A stretch of DNA of 64,000 nucleotides from Paenibacillus lactis (GCF_017873605.1 NZ_JAGGKI010000007.1:229557-293556); one strand, 5' to 3'. Numbered from the stretch's first letter, positions 35,284 through 45,206 are shown. The notes: generated from the letters alone by a model not told the origin. Made by a program: numbers and translations.

Positions 35284-35485
35284 ATCCATTCACTCCTCAT
35301 ATTTTTGGGCAACAAGCATAAGCAAATTTTCGCGTAGTTTTTATAATTATGGGCAACTGCGATCCGGTTGATACCCCAGTACGATAAGGTGAAATCCTCT
35401 ATTAAGTCATCGGATAACCATTCATATCCCTGGGCAGATAAACGATTTATAATTGAAGACAGACGGAGCGCGGAAGGGAGAAAAC

Positions 35486-36307
35486 ATGTTAACGACACAA
35501 CAATTAATAGACATTGAGCAATTGCAAAAAGAGTGTGAAAGTCATGATCATGTACAACTGAAGCTGAATTGGGAAATGCTCAGGGAGCGCACTTCTGACC
35601 AAATGGATTATTTGCAATACGAGCATGGCGAGCTCGTCGCGTTCTTAGGTTTATATGCTTTTGGTTCTGCTGTCGAGGTTTGCGGCATGGTAAAGCCAAG
35701 CGAGCGGCGTAAGGGATATTTCCAACGATTGTTCGATCATGCCATGGAACACATCAAACGAAGCGGATACAAAAAAATTTTGCTGAACGCGCCTGCAGGA
35801 TCGGATGCGGCAAAATCCTTTTTGAATAAACAAGGCGTTAAGTATGCGTTCTCGGAGCATCAAATGAAGTGGTAGGAATGTCCGCTTGAGGAAACGAGCG
35901 GTCTTGTTTTGCGGAAGGCTACGATCAATGATTATGAAATGAGCGTACGGATATCCGTTCAAGCGTTCGGCATGGATGAAGAAGACGCCAGCGTGATGGA
36001 AAGCAAAACGTTCGCGGATCATACGGACATGCTCATGATTGTTGTGAATGAAGAAACCGTCGGTAAGCTGCGAATAAGCAGGGAAGAAGAGGGGCAGGCA
36101 TGGATTTATGGATTCTCGATCCTGCCGGAATATCAAGGAAAGGGAATCGGGAGACAGGTGTTGCGCCAAGTCATTAAAGAACAAAGCGCTGCCGGATATT
36201 CGGTACACTTAGAAGTTGAAACGAAAAACGAGCATGCGCTTGGATTATATGAATCCGTTGGATTCAAAGTTGTGCACACGCAGGATTACTATAGCTATCC
36301 ATGCTGA
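35486..36307 (+). pseudogene. Two-domain GNAT acetyltransferase split by an in-frame amber codon
   Basis: Residues 1-129 form one GNAT-like domain (EVCGMVKPSERRKGYFQRLF..AKSFLNKQGVKYAFSEHQMKW). A TAG at 35873-35875 stops it. The same frame continues without any other stop through ECPLEETSGLVLRKATINDYEMS into a second GNAT domain with an acetyl-CoA loop (LPEYQGKGIGRQVL) that ends at 36307. Together they give a 273-codon tandem GNAT protein, a known arrangement. The second part (TTG 35909) has no good ribosome site. It is a point-mutated pseudogene, a sequencing error, or a readthrough gene. Confidence 0.75.
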
Positions 36308-36395
36308 TAAGTGCTGATTCCAACTCACAGGGGAGGAAGACCGTTAGATTGCCTGCAGAATCGTTGTTTTTGGAAATGTTCAATGCGTATGAAGA

Positions 36396-36426
36396 AGGCG
36401 CTGCATTTGCAGCGCCTCTTTGTTTG
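36396..36426 (+). terminator. Terminator between the GNAT gene and the ROK gene
   Basis: AGGCGCTGC (36396-36404) pairs perfectly with GCAGCGCCT (36409-36417) over a 4-nt loop, followed by CTTTGTTT. It lies between convergent genes. Confidence 0.8.
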
Positions 36427-36447
36427 GTTGGGGCGGGCTTCCCCGGT

Positions 36448-37644
36448 TCATTCGCCATCCCACGCTTGAAGGACCATAATCGCTGCTCCGGTAGCGACGG
36501 CTTCATCGGTGAGGATCCCCGGGGTGAAGACCGGATTGTATTCGGGGTAATGATATGTATTTTTCTTGGCGATTTCCACCGCGTTGTCGAACACCATCCG
36601 ATGCGCGGTCATCAGCGGTCCGCCCAGTATAACGTATTCGGGATGAAGCGCATTGATCAGATTGGCGAGACCGATACCCAAGTATGCGGCGGTTTCCGTA
36701 AATTGCTCGGTTACGAGCGGATCCCCGCTTACCAGAGCGTCGACCAGCGCTGAGAAATTCACATGATCCGGGGGCATGCCGGACAACATGCTGTAGCGCC
36801 CGATTTTCAGTTGGGTACGTACGCGCTCTTCCAGCGCGGGGACCGACACGAAGGCTTCCAAAGCGCCATAGTTGCCTTTATCACGGAGGCGAGGGCCGTT
36901 CGCCTGGATGATCATTTGCCCGACCGCACCCTCGGTATCGACGGCCCCGCGCAGCACTTGACCGCCCGACATCGCGGCGGACCGGATATTAACGCCGGCA
37001 TGCACGTAAAGGGCATGCTGTATGTTATGCGCTCTAAGTGCCCAATGCTCACCAATCAAAGCGGTATTGGCACCGTTGTCGAGTAAGGCGGGGATCCCCA
37101 GTCTTGTCTCAAGCAGCTCGCAAATCGGAACGTTTATCCACGAAGGAGCCGAGAAGAATTCCGGCTCGAGAATCAAGCCTTTGCTCTGATCCAGCGGACC
37201 GACCGCTCCGATTCCAATTCCCAGGACATCGTCTGCCGAGATTCCTTGGGCGGCCAGAAATTTCCCTGCTTCACTTGCGACCAGGTCGACCAACCGCTCC
37301 GGCGTCATTTGATTGTCCATATTCCAGCGTGTCAGAGACAAAGTATTTAGGTGCATGTCATAAAGACCGAGCGCGGAATGAATGCGGGATATATCGAGAC
37401 CTAACATATACCGGTATGTCGGATTGGTCTGAAACAGGAGCGGCTTTCTGCCGCCGGTGGAGCTGCCCAGACCGGAGACGACAATCAGCCCTTGGGAGGT
37501 CATCTCTTCAAGCAGACGCGTCATGCTGCTGCTGGTGATTGAAAAATAATGCATCAAATCGACTTTCGAGGCAGTCCCAAGGTAGGAAATACGATCGTAA
37601 ACCTGCTTCTTAAGCGGAGGATTGGAATGAACCACCATAAGCAT
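36448..37644 (-). CDS. ROK-family repressor (NagC/XylR-type)
   Basis: A 398-residue protein with an N-terminal winged helix (ISYLGTASKVDLMHYFSITSSSMTRLLEEMTSQGLIVVSG) and a ROK sugar-kinase-like domain (LGIGIGAVGPLD, LLDNGANTALIGEHW). The usual ROK zinc site CxCGxxGCxE is absent in the expected region (RGAVDTEGAVGQM is found there), so it is a divergent ROK repressor. No sugar gene is adjacent. It is divergent from the chromate transporter, which may be its target or simply its neighbour. Confidence 0.85.
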   Translation of the reverse strand: MLMVVHSNPPLKKQVYDRISYLGTASKVDLMHYFSITSSSMTRLLEEMTSQGLIVVSGLGSSTGGRKPLLFQTNPTYRYMLGLDISRIHSALGLYDMHLNTLSLTRWNMDNQMTPERLVDLVASEAGKFLAAQGISADDVLGIGIGAVGPLDQSKGLILEPEFFSAPSWINVPICELLETRLGIPALLDNGANTALIGEHWALRAHNIQHALYVHAGVNIRSAAMSGGQVLRGAVDTEGAVGQMIIQANGPRLRDKGNYGALEAFVSVPALEERVRTQLKIGRYSMLSGMPPDHVNFSALVDALVSGDPLVTEQFTETAAYLGIGLANLINALHPEYVILGGPLMTAHRMVFDNAVEIAKKNTYHYPEYNPVFTPGILTDEAVATGAAIMVLQAWDGE

Positions 37645-37850
37645 CGTTCTCCATTTCCAAGTTCATTAGTCGGGTATATCAAGTATAGCGGCATCGTCGT
37701 ATTATTTCCAGACAAGACATCGGATTAATCAACTTTACATCATTTTGATATTATTACACAAGAACTTCATATGGATTTTGATTCTATCATAATGATTTGT
37801 CAACATATTCCTCGCCAAAAATAAAACTTAATACCAAAATGGAATTAATG

Positions 37851-37859
37851 TGCTATAAT
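37851..37859 (+). promoter_or_regulatory. Extended -10 promoter of the chromate transporter genes
   Basis: TGC followed by TATAAT (37854-37859) gives an extended -10 element about 39 bases before the start codon. The 250-bp divergent region is strongly AT-rich. Confidence 0.5.
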
Positions 37860-37897
37860 TCTGATATGACAAACTAGAGCATAAAGGGTGAGGCCGG

Positions 37898-38533
37898 ATG
37901 AACGATGCGCAAAGCCGGAGATTTAAGCTGTTGAGGCAATTGTTCGGCGTTTTTTTAAGAATCGGACCTTCCACGTTCGGGGGAGGTTATGCGATGATCG
38001 CGATGATCGAACAAGAAATCGTTCATAAGAAAGGGTGGATGAACGAGGAAGAGATGGCGGAGATGATGACCATTGCCGGCTCCGCTCCAGGTGGGGTTGC
38101 CGTTAATTCCTCTGCCTTTATCGGCTATCGGCTTGCCGGGATCTTAGGGGCGGTTACGGCAGTCTTTGCAATCACGCTGCCCACGTTCATGATCGTATTT
38201 CTTCTGAGTCTCCTCAGCACGATTTTTAAGGATAACGAGAAAGTGACAGCTGCGCTCCAAGGCATTCATGCTTCGATAGTGGCTCTGATTATCGTTGCTG
38301 CCTGCAAAATGTGGAAGTCCTCCATCCTGGATGCCGCTACGCTGATGATCGCAGCGATTGCGGTGCTTCTCTTGTTGTTCACCAGTATCCATTCGCTATA
38401 TCTGATCCTTGGAGGGCCGCTTGCGGGAATAGCGGTGGTCTTATGCAAGCGCAAACTCGGAATGGCCGTTCGTACAGAGAAGCCGCCGTATGAAGAAAAG
38501 CGGGAATTGCAATATCCGGAATATTACATCTGA
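37898..38533 (+). CDS. Short-chain chromate transporter, N-terminal-type subunit
   Basis: A 211-residue membrane protein with the CHR motif FGGGYAMIAMIEQEIV near residue 27 and about five to six helices. In Bacillus a pair of half-size CHR proteins (ywrB/ywrA type) together replace one full-length ChrA antiporter. The partner follows 14 bases downstream. Chromate export is the family expectation; transport of sulfate or other anions is possible. Confidence 0.88.
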   Translation: MNDAQSRRFKLLRQLFGVFLRIGPSTFGGGYAMIAMIEQEIVHKKGWMNEEEMAEMMTIAGSAPGGVAVNSSAFIGYRLAGILGAVTAVFAITLPTFMIVFLLSLLSTIFKDNEKVTAALQGIHASIVALIIVAACKMWKSSILDAATLMIAAIAVLLLLFTSIHSLYLILGGPLAGIAVVLCKRKLGMAVRTEKPPYEEKRELQYPEYYI

Positions 38534-38547
38534 AGGGGGATCCACTT

Positions 38548-39081
38548 ATGCTATGGCAGTTATTCATTGTCTTTCTTAAGGTGGGCCTCGTTTCGTTCGG
38601 CGGCGGATATGCCGTGCTCACGCTAATCCAGCGGGAGGCGGAGGGAAGGGGATGGACGGATCTCGGGGAATTCCAGGAAGTCGTAGCTATGGCCGGCATG
38701 GCGCCGGGTTCCATTGCGACCAATGCTGCTACTTTGATCGGATACTCGGAGGCCGGTGTTTTAGGAGCCATCGTTGCCACGGTCGGCATCATCTTGCCGT
38801 CGCTCATCCTCGTCATTCTAATTTCGGCTTTTTTTCTGAAGCTGTACAACAACGATTGGATCAAATCATCGTTTTACGGCTTGCGTCCGATCGTTACCGG
38901 CCTAATCATTTACGCCGCCATCCATTTTGGACTCGGCGGGCGCGGAGAAGCGGTGCCGAGCTGGTCGATGATCGGAATGCTGTTGATCTGCGCCGGCAGT
39001 ATCGTGATGGTGACGAAGTATAAAGTACATCCCTTTGCAGTGATTTTGCTGTCCGCGGTTGCAGGTATCGTAGTGTTCTAA
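38548..39081 (+). CDS. Short-chain chromate transporter, C-terminal-type subunit
   Basis: A 177-residue membrane protein with the CHR motif FGGGYAVLTLIQREAEGRGW and AGMAPGSIATNAATLIGY, about six helices. It completes the two-gene transporter with its upstream neighbour and probably inserts in the opposite direction. AAGGGGG precedes its ATG. Confidence 0.88.
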   Translation: MLWQLFIVFLKVGLVSFGGGYAVLTLIQREAEGRGWTDLGEFQEVVAMAGMAPGSIATNAATLIGYSEAGVLGAIVATVGIILPSLILVILISAFFLKLYNNDWIKSSFYGLRPIVTGLIIYAAIHFGLGGRGEAVPSWSMIGMLLICAGSIVMVTKYKVHPFAVILLSAVAGIVVF

Positions 39082-39111
39082 CCTTCAAATGGATGGCAAG
39101 GATAAATTTAC

Positions 39112-39165
39112 AGAAAAAGAGGGGCAGATCGAAGGCAAAATAGCCTTATCGAACGTCCCCCCTAT
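39112..39165. terminator. Bidirectional terminator between the chromate and sulfatase genes
   Basis: GGGG-CAGATCGAAGGC (39121-39136) pairs, with one internal mismatch region, with GCCTTATCGAACGTCCCC (39143-39160). A T-run follows on the minus strand (complement of AAAAAGA at 39114-39120) and weaker T on the plus strand. It serves the convergent genes on both sides. Confidence 0.65.
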
Positions 39166-39213
39166 TTTAGTTACAAGGTTGAATCATGAAGTTATATTTA
39201 ATGAAGAAGCCGT

Positions 39214-40752
39214 TCAGGCGTGATGAATTCTCGGCATCGGCATCGGTTCTTTCCCGAGCTCTGCCCACACATATTTGAGAAGAAGCTCCGACTTTAACCC
39301 TTCGTACCCTGGTTCGCTCCATAAGTTGCGAAGCTCCCCCGGATCCTCCTTCAGATCGAAAATTTCCCCATACGTTTGATTGTAATAGACCGTGATTTTA
39401 TAGCGATCATCCACGTACGTTTTTTGATGAATCGTCGTCGGCTCGTGCCGGAATTCGCAGATTGCATGGTCCCTCGCGCTTTCCCGGGAGCCGAGCCAGA
39501 CGTCCTTCTGGTTGACGCCGGCCATGGCTGGCGGTATCGGCAATCCGCAGAATGAGAGGAAGGTGGGCGCCAGATCAACCAGGGATTGGATGGCACTCGA
39601 CTTTCTTCCTGCGGGAACCCGGCCGGGATACCGCACAATAAACGGAAGCTTGATCAAATCCTCATAATGAAATCCTCCCTTGGCCTGCAGGCCATGTTGG
39701 CCGAAGAAATGACCGTGATCCGTCGTAAATACGACCAGGGTATTCTCGGCTAGACCCAGTTCGTCCAGCTTATCCAGAATGCTGCCGATATATTTGTCCA
39801 TCAGGCTGATCATGCCGTAATAAACGGCGACCAGCTTCTTCTTGTCATATTCCGTCAGCCGTTCTTTGCCCCCGTATTCATAATAATGATGCGAACGATA
39901 ACCGTGGATGCCGAATCCCGTCTCCATCCATTCGGAGAAGTCGGGATTTTCCTCCTGGGTCATGCCGAAATGCGGTGGATTGCGATCATGCTCACCAGGC
40001 ACAAGCGCGGGGATCGTAAGCTCCTCCGGATCGTACATCGTATCCCATGGCTCCGGAGCCAAATATTCCGGGTGCGGATCGAAGAAACTCGCCCATAGGA
40101 AGAACGGGACTCCGGTTTTGTTGTGCTCCTCGAGACGGGCGTTCGTACGCTCGGCAATCCACGCGTTGTAGTGGTATCGTTCCGGAATCGGCCACTTGTA
40201 CGTTTGCTTGGGATTCATTGTGCCGGTAGGAGGAAGGAAGTACTGGCGCCAGTTAGTACATCCATTCTCTTCCAGCCACAGTGCATAATGCTGTCCGACA
40301 TGTGCCTCGTTCGTATGGTTGCGTGCTAGCTCGACGTGGTCGAAGCCATAGAACGGTCCATGGAACTTCCGCCAATATTCCAAGTCCTGCAAGACCGGGT
40401 ATGCTTCTTTCGATTCGTACTCCGGCGTCGATTTCAAGGGCTGAAAATGCGCTTTGCCGATCAACGTGGTTTTGTATCCTGCCGCACTGAAATCTTCCCC
40501 GACCGTATGGCGGTCCTCCAGCAATTTCGTTCCCAATGTCCATGCGCCGTGTTGGCTTGGGTACATGCCAGTAATGATAGAGGCTCGACTGGGCGTACAA
40601 GTAGGATTCGGACAATAGGCCCGCTCGAACATCGTCCCTTCCCGTACCAGCCGATCCAAATTCGGAGTCGAAATTTCCGGTTGAAAGGCACCGATCGTGT
40701 TCCAATGCTGTTGATCACTTGTGATTAGTAAAATGTTAGGTTGACTATACAA
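39214..40752 (-). CDS. Sulfatase (arylsulfatase family, Cys type)
   Basis: A 512-residue sulfatase. The formylglycine motif CTPSRASIITG (Cys52) is intact, with metal ligands SDQQ (Asp13) and DHGHFFGQHG. It hydrolyses a sulfate ester from an unknown substrate. No signal peptide is present, so it acts in the cytoplasm, probably on imported oligosaccharides. The Cys must be converted to formylglycine by another enzyme, not seen in the window. The TTG start lies behind GGAGGGG. It is divergent from an AraC regulator and near a carbohydrate locus. Confidence 0.93.
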   Translation of the reverse strand: MYSQPNILLITSDQQHWNTIGAFQPEISTPNLDRLVREGTMFERAYCPNPTCTPSRASIITGMYPSQHGAWTLGTKLLEDRHTVGEDFSAAGYKTTLIGKAHFQPLKSTPEYESKEAYPVLQDLEYWRKFHGPFYGFDHVELARNHTNEAHVGQHYALWLEENGCTNWRQYFLPPTGTMNPKQTYKWPIPERYHYNAWIAERTNARLEEHNKTGVPFFLWASFFDPHPEYLAPEPWDTMYDPEELTIPALVPGEHDRNPPHFGMTQEENPDFSEWMETGFGIHGYRSHHYYEYGGKERLTEYDKKKLVAVYYGMISLMDKYIGSILDKLDELGLAENTLVVFTTDHGHFFGQHGLQAKGGFHYEDLIKLPFIVRYPGRVPAGRKSSAIQSLVDLAPTFLSFCGLPIPPAMAGVNQKDVWLGSRESARDHAICEFRHEPTTIHQKTYVDDRYKITVYYNQTYGEIFDLKEDPGELRNLWSEPGYEGLKSELLLKYVWAELGKEPMPMPRIHHA

Positions 40753-40771
40753 AATTTATCCCCTCCCATTA

Positions 40772-40790
40772 TGATAATATTGAATTATCA
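40772..40790. promoter_or_regulatory. Inverted repeat in the sulfatase/AraC divergent region
   Basis: TGATAAT-N5-ATTATCA is a perfect 7-bp inverted repeat, located 20 bases ahead of the sulfatase start and 89 bases ahead of the AraC-type start. It could be the binding site of that regulator, or part of a promoter. Confidence 0.45.
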
Positions 40791-40878
40791 ATGGTTTAGG
40801 AATATCGTTATGTTGTCTACATATTGTCATTTTGTTATCTAGATGATTTCATCAACACTTTCAGGAGGGTGGCAATCG

Positions 40879-41739
40879 ATGATGCAGGAATATGATCACG
40901 AGTTTGCCGAGTTTATTTATTACACGCCCGGCTACCTCGATAAGGAGGCGCAGTTATGGCCAGTCCGGGGCGGCCGAAGCATTGCTAAGGCTAATTACAA
41001 GGTCGGGCCGAAGCGGATTGAATGTTACAGCCTTCATTTGGTTCTTGAAGGAAGGGTATGCCTTGAATTCGGCGACAAAAGGGTGGAGCTCAGCAAGAAC
41101 GATCTGTTTTGTCTGTTCCCGGGCAGGACCTATGATTATTACGCGCTTGCATCCGATGCGCCTCTGCAAATGAATTGGCTTGCCGTGGACGGCACCCGGG
41201 TCAAAGGGCTGCTGGGGCTTGCCGGGATCACGCCGGATCGACCATACGGGAAACAAATGGTTACTTCACCGGTCAAGGAAGCGGCAGCAAAAACGCTTGA
41301 TAAGATGGCCGGCACCGAGCGCTGGCATCCGGCCGTCTCTTTGGCGCTTCAAGGGATGGTATGCGAGCTGATGGCGCTGCTTATACCCGATACAGAACCC
41401 GTCCACTCAAGCGAGCCCTCGCGGTGGATCCGGGCGTGCATGGATTTTATGGATCTTCACGCAACCGAAGGGATAACGGTGCAGCAGGTAGCAGCTTTCG
41501 CAGGGGTGCACCGCTCGTATTTCTCCAACGTGTTTGCCGCTCAAGTCGGGGTATCCCCGCAGAAATATCTTCAAAACATCCGTATGGAAAAAGCGAAGCG
41601 CCTGCTTACCGAGACAGATGCTTCCGTCACTGAAATCGCATTGTCCCTCGGCTATCCGAACCTGTACACGTTCACACGAGCTTTTAAAATTTATTACAAT
41701 ATGCCTCCGCTGGCCATGCGAACCGGTGCGAAAGGTTAG
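40879..41739 (+). CDS. AraC-family transcriptional regulator
   Basis: A 286-residue AraC regulator with an N-terminal cupin ligand domain (YSLHLVLEGRVCLEFGDKRVELSKNDLFCLFPGRTYDYYA) and a C-terminal double helix-turn-helix (ITVQQVAAFAGVHRSYFSNVFAAQVGVSPQKYLQNIRMEKAKRLL..IALSLGYPNLYTFTRAFKIYYNMPP). ATG 40879 follows AGGAGGGTGG. It probably activates the divergent sulfatase gene. Confidence 0.9.
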   Translation: MMQEYDHEFAEFIYYTPGYLDKEAQLWPVRGGRSIAKANYKVGPKRIECYSLHLVLEGRVCLEFGDKRVELSKNDLFCLFPGRTYDYYALASDAPLQMNWLAVDGTRVKGLLGLAGITPDRPYGKQMVTSPVKEAAAKTLDKMAGTERWHPAVSLALQGMVCELMALLIPDTEPVHSSEPSRWIRACMDFMDLHATEGITVQQVAAFAGVHRSYFSNVFAAQVGVSPQKYLQNIRMEKAKRLLTETDASVTEIALSLGYPNLYTFTRAFKIYYNMPPLAMRTGAKG

Positions 41740-41756
41740 CCGGAGCTTGTTATTAT

Positions 41757-41770
41757 TGCAAACGCTTACG
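41757..41770. promoter_or_regulatory. cre-like box (CcpA) before the YesM-type kinase
   Basis: TGCAAACGCTTACG fits the cre consensus TGWAANCGNTNWCA at 12 of 14 positions. The same core, GCAAACGCTTAC, recurs before the solute-binding protein gene. Catabolite repression of the sugar locus by CcpA would be expected. Confidence 0.5.
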
Positions 41771-41814
41771 ACCCATCTTGTTTTTATCATTCCAGCCGAA
41801 AAGGAGAGCGGACA

Positions 41815-43587
41815 ATGACGCTGGCCACGCTGCAAAAATGGATTTCACCCAAATTAAGCATTCAGGGAAAAATGTTTGTTGCGCTCGGTTTTCTTACGCT
41901 CCTCTCGATCGTCTCCGTTACCAGCATCGTTTATGTGAATATGCGGGATACGATCAAGCGTACCGCCATTACCTCGGTTTCGGACAGCATCCGGCAGGCG
42001 GACGAATCCCTTAACGTTATGCTCCAAGAGATCGATCGGCTGAACACGGTTGCGGTTACCAACAAAAATACGGTGATCGATACGGTCCTGAGCCCAAGCG
42101 AAGAAATCAGCTATGAATGGTTTCAAGAGCAGAAGAGGATCACCGAATATCTGTCGGGATTGATCGATTACAAGCCGTATATTTCCCGAATTGCCGTCAT
42201 CGGCCTGAACGGAAAAGTATTCTTCTCGGGAGGGCCTTGGATCGACCGTACGTTCCTGGAAACAAGCACGATGGATTTCATGCTGCGCAATGGGGAGCGC
42301 CACGCATATTTCAAGCATTTGGGCACAACGGAGGCAATCTCTGTTGGCCGCGTCCTCCGCTACGATCGGGAAACGATCGGCGTGGTCATGGTGGACCTGC
42401 ATTATGATTTCATTCGTAAAACATACGGAGTCAAGCCGACCGCCGATAGCATGCTGTATGTGCTCGACGGGCAGAAGCAGCTTGTTTACAAGTCCGATTC
42501 GGCTCCGGCAAGCGTAACCCCCGGTATGGAAAAAGCGATTTATGATGCAGCTGAGCTGTCCAGTATCGAAGAAACCGCGGAACAAGTCATTGACGGAAAG
42601 CCTTATATCGTCGTCAGCCGGAAATCGGAGTATACGGGGTGGACGACCCGGGCGTTGATTCCGCTCGATTCGCTGCTGAGCGAATCCATAAGAATACGCA
42701 ATCTCATGGTAGAGGTATCGGTCGTGGTTTTCATCGCCGTGCTGTTCGGATCGCTTCAGATGTCGTCCCGCACCACTCTGCACATCCGCCGTTTGAAAAC
42801 GATGATGATGCGGGTCAAGGACGGGAATCTCGACTTTCCGAGAACGGAGATCGAGTCGAAGGACGAAATCGGCGATTTATATCACGTGTTTATCGGTATG
42901 GTGGATGAATTGAAACGCTTGATGGAAGGAATCCGGACGAGCGAGCAAGCCAAACGGGAGGCGGAGCTCACCGCACTCCAGGCACAAATCCGCCCGCATT
43001 TTCTCTACAATTCTCTGAATACGATCAAATATTTGGCCAAGCTGAACGGGGTGCCCAACATCGAAGAGGTGTCGGGAGCACTGATTGAACTGATGCGCGG
43101 CGTGCTTGGTAATTCAGGAGAGCTTCTTACATTAAGAGAGGAATTGGATTACGTCAACAGTTATGTCGCAATCGTCAAATACAAGTTTATTGAACCGATT
43201 CCGGTGCAGATTCAGGTAGAAAATGAAGATCTGCTGGAATGCCGAGTACCCAAGCTGACATTACAGCCCATTGTCGAAAATGCGCTGATGCATGGCTTCG
43301 GTCCATCAGGCCACGGGGGATTCGTGCTGATCCGAGTCTTCGGCGAGGATGGAGACCTGAAGATCGAAGTGATCGATAATGGCAAAGGCATGAGCAATGA
43401 AAGCATGGTGCGGCTGGAGGAGAGCAGCGAAGGGACTTACTCGCGCTTCAGCGGCATGGGGGTGCGTAATGTGCATGAGCGGATCCATAGGCTGTTCGGC
43501 AAGCCCTATGGGATCAAGCTCTATAGTGAAGAGGGATTGTACACGAAAGTCGAGCTCAGCTTCCCCGGAATGGGGAGCGGTAAATAG
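41815..43587 (+). CDS. YesM-type sensor histidine kinase
   Basis: A 590-residue kinase with two membrane helices (near residues 20-40 and 295-315) flanking a large extracellular dCache-like sensor, then HAMP, and a His_kinase domain (LQAQIRPHFLYNSLNTIKYLAKLNG) with HATPase (LTLQPIVENALMHGFGP). Such kinases sense extracellular oligosaccharides or their binding proteins and act with YesN-type regulators to turn on ABC importers. The regulator gene follows 23 bases downstream. Confidence 0.93.
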   Translation: MTLATLQKWISPKLSIQGKMFVALGFLTLLSIVSVTSIVYVNMRDTIKRTAITSVSDSIRQADESLNVMLQEIDRLNTVAVTNKNTVIDTVLSPSEEISYEWFQEQKRITEYLSGLIDYKPYISRIAVIGLNGKVFFSGGPWIDRTFLETSTMDFMLRNGERHAYFKHLGTTEAISVGRVLRYDRETIGVVMVDLHYDFIRKTYGVKPTADSMLYVLDGQKQLVYKSDSAPASVTPGMEKAIYDAAELSSIEETAEQVIDGKPYIVVSRKSEYTGWTTRALIPLDSLLSESIRIRNLMVEVSVVVFIAVLFGSLQMSSRTTLHIRRLKTMMMRVKDGNLDFPRTEIESKDEIGDLYHVFIGMVDELKRLMEGIRTSEQAKREAELTALQAQIRPHFLYNSLNTIKYLAKLNGVPNIEEVSGALIELMRGVLGNSGELLTLREELDYVNSYVAIVKYKFIEPIPVQIQVENEDLLECRVPKLTLQPIVENALMHGFGPSGHGGFVLIRVFGEDGDLKIEVIDNGKGMSNESMVRLEESSEGTYSRFSGMGVRNVHERIHRLFGKPYGIKLYSEEGLYTKVELSFPGMGSGK

Positions 43588-43610
43588 ATTGATATAAAGG
43601 GGAATAAGCG

Positions 43611-45206
43611 ATGTATCAAGTGCTGTTGGTTGACGATGAACCTTTGGTGCACCACCATCTTAGAACGATATCGGATTGGGGCATTCACGGTTTCGAGCTG
43701 TGCGGCGAGGCCTATGAGGGAGAAACGGCGCTCCGTATGATTGAATGGAATCGGCCGCATATCGTCATTTTGGATGTAAGTATGCCGGGCATAAACGGTG
43801 TGGAACTCAACCGGACGATCCGGGAACGGTATCCCTTCGCCAAAACCATTATGCTGAGCAGCTACGACGACTACGACTATGTTCGCGAATGCTTAAAGAA
43901 CGGGGCAGTCGATTATTTACTCAAGCATCGTTTGGACGCAGCTCAGCTCATGGGCGTTCTGAAGAAAGCCGTACAGGAGATGGAAGAGCGTGAAGCGGAA
44001 CATCGTCTGTTACCCGCCGGTCCTTCGGATATGCGTGAGCTCATCGTTCAAGCGCTGCGGGGAAAGACCGAGTCGGCGATCGAATTGGAGACCTATTCCA
44101 GACAGAACGGCTTGTATGCGGGGGCAGTATGTTTTGCAGCTGCGGCAATGCAAATTTCTTCCTTCCTGCTGCTCACAGAGTCGCGAAGCGATGTGGAGAC
44201 GAACCGGCTGATGAAGCAGGCGGTAGATCTGATGCAGCAAAGCCTGGGCGGCGACATGTCGCAGCGGACGGCAGCTTATGTGGAGAACGGACGCATCGCC
44301 GTCGTGTTCGCATTCCAGGAGCGCAGCGAGCAGGCTGCCGCAAGTGAAGCCGAAAGATTGATGAGCCATCTCCGTCACTCGCTGGAGCTGTTTATGAATT
44401 TGAAATGCACGTATGCCGTCGGACACATATGCTCCAGCCTCTCCCGGCTCGAAGCCAGCTACCGGACGGCTGAGCGGGCCTTGGATGCTGCTCCGGCCCT
44501 GCAGCCGGCGGGGCTGCACAGCGAACGTGTATCCTTGACCATCGAGGAGCAGAAGCAGCTTCTTCTCACCGTGGAAAATTTGGACGGAGAAGGCGTAAAG
44601 GAAGTGATTGCTTCCGTGTTTGACGGACTTCGCAAGCAGCCGATCCATTCGCCGTCGGTCCAGCTGATCGTACGCGAGCTGTTGTCCGCCTCAGAGAAGG
44701 CGATTCGAAAATGGCTTCCCTTAGCTGATGAAGGCGAAGAGAACGGCGTCCTTCCACCGCGCGACGATGTGGGACAAATCGGGAGCGTGGATGAATTGGA
44801 GCAATGGCTTCTTTCTTATTATGCCGAGCTGTTGAACCGTTTGAAGCTTCAGCGTGCCGCCGGCCATCATTCGCGGCATGTTTCCCAGGCGATTTTGTTG
44901 ATCCTGGAGAAGTATCATAGCTACATTACGCTCGAGCTTGCGGCAGGGGCGATCGGATTGAATCCATCATATCTGAGCCGGATTTTCAAAGAGGAGACAG
45001 GCATGACATTTTCGGAATACTTGAACCGGGTGCGAATCGATGCAAGCCGTAAGCTGCTGGAAAGCCGGCGCTATTCGGTTAAGCAAGTCAGCGTCCAGGT
45101 CGGCTTCAGCACCTACAATTATTTCTTTAAAGTATTCAAGGAAAGGACAGGCATGACGCCCCAAGCCTATGTGCAAAGGGTCAGGCCAGGCAACTCCGTA
45201 AAATAA
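43611..45206 (+). CDS. YesN-type response regulator with AraC DNA-binding domain
   Basis: A 531-residue regulator with receiver domain (DDE near residue 8-10, phospho-acceptor Asp55), a long middle region with a degenerate GGDEF-like segment, and a C-terminal AraC double helix-turn-helix (ITLELAAGAIGLNPSYLSRIFKEETGMTFSEYLNRVRIDASRKLLESRRYSVKQVSVQVGFSTYNYFFKVFKERTGMTP). It is likely to activate the solute-binding protein, permease and glycosidase genes that follow. Confidence 0.94.
   Translation: MYQVLLVDDEPLVHHHLRTISDWGIHGFELCGEAYEGETALRMIEWNRPHIVILDVSMPGINGVELNRTIRERYPFAKTIMLSSYDDYDYVRECLKNGAVDYLLKHRLDAAQLMGVLKKAVQEMEEREAEHRLLPAGPSDMRELIVQALRGKTESAIELETYSRQNGLYAGAVCFAAAAMQISSFLLLTESRSDVETNRLMKQAVDLMQQSLGGDMSQRTAAYVENGRIAVVFAFQERSEQAAASEAERLMSHLRHSLELFMNLKCTYAVGHICSSLSRLEASYRTAERALDAAPALQPAGLHSERVSLTIEEQKQLLLTVENLDGEGVKEVIASVFDGLRKQPIHSPSVQLIVRELLSASEKAIRKWLPLADEGEENGVLPPRDDVGQIGSVDELEQWLLSYYAELLNRLKLQRAAGHHSRHVSQAILLILEKYHSYITLELAAGAIGLNPSYLSRIFKEETGMTFSEYLNRVRIDASRKLLESRRYSVKQVSVQVGFSTYNYFFKVFKERTGMTPQAYVQRVRPGNSVK

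Noticed and set aside
37898..39081. Chromate transporter pair as a sign of a heavy-metal resistance island
   Set aside because: Short-chain CHR pairs are common housekeeping-type genes in Bacilli, and no chrB, mer or ars genes are near.
41854..42783. 309-codon minus-strand frame inside the YesM-type kinase gene
   Set aside because: Shadow frame; the kinase on the plus strand has a complete domain order and a good ribosome site.
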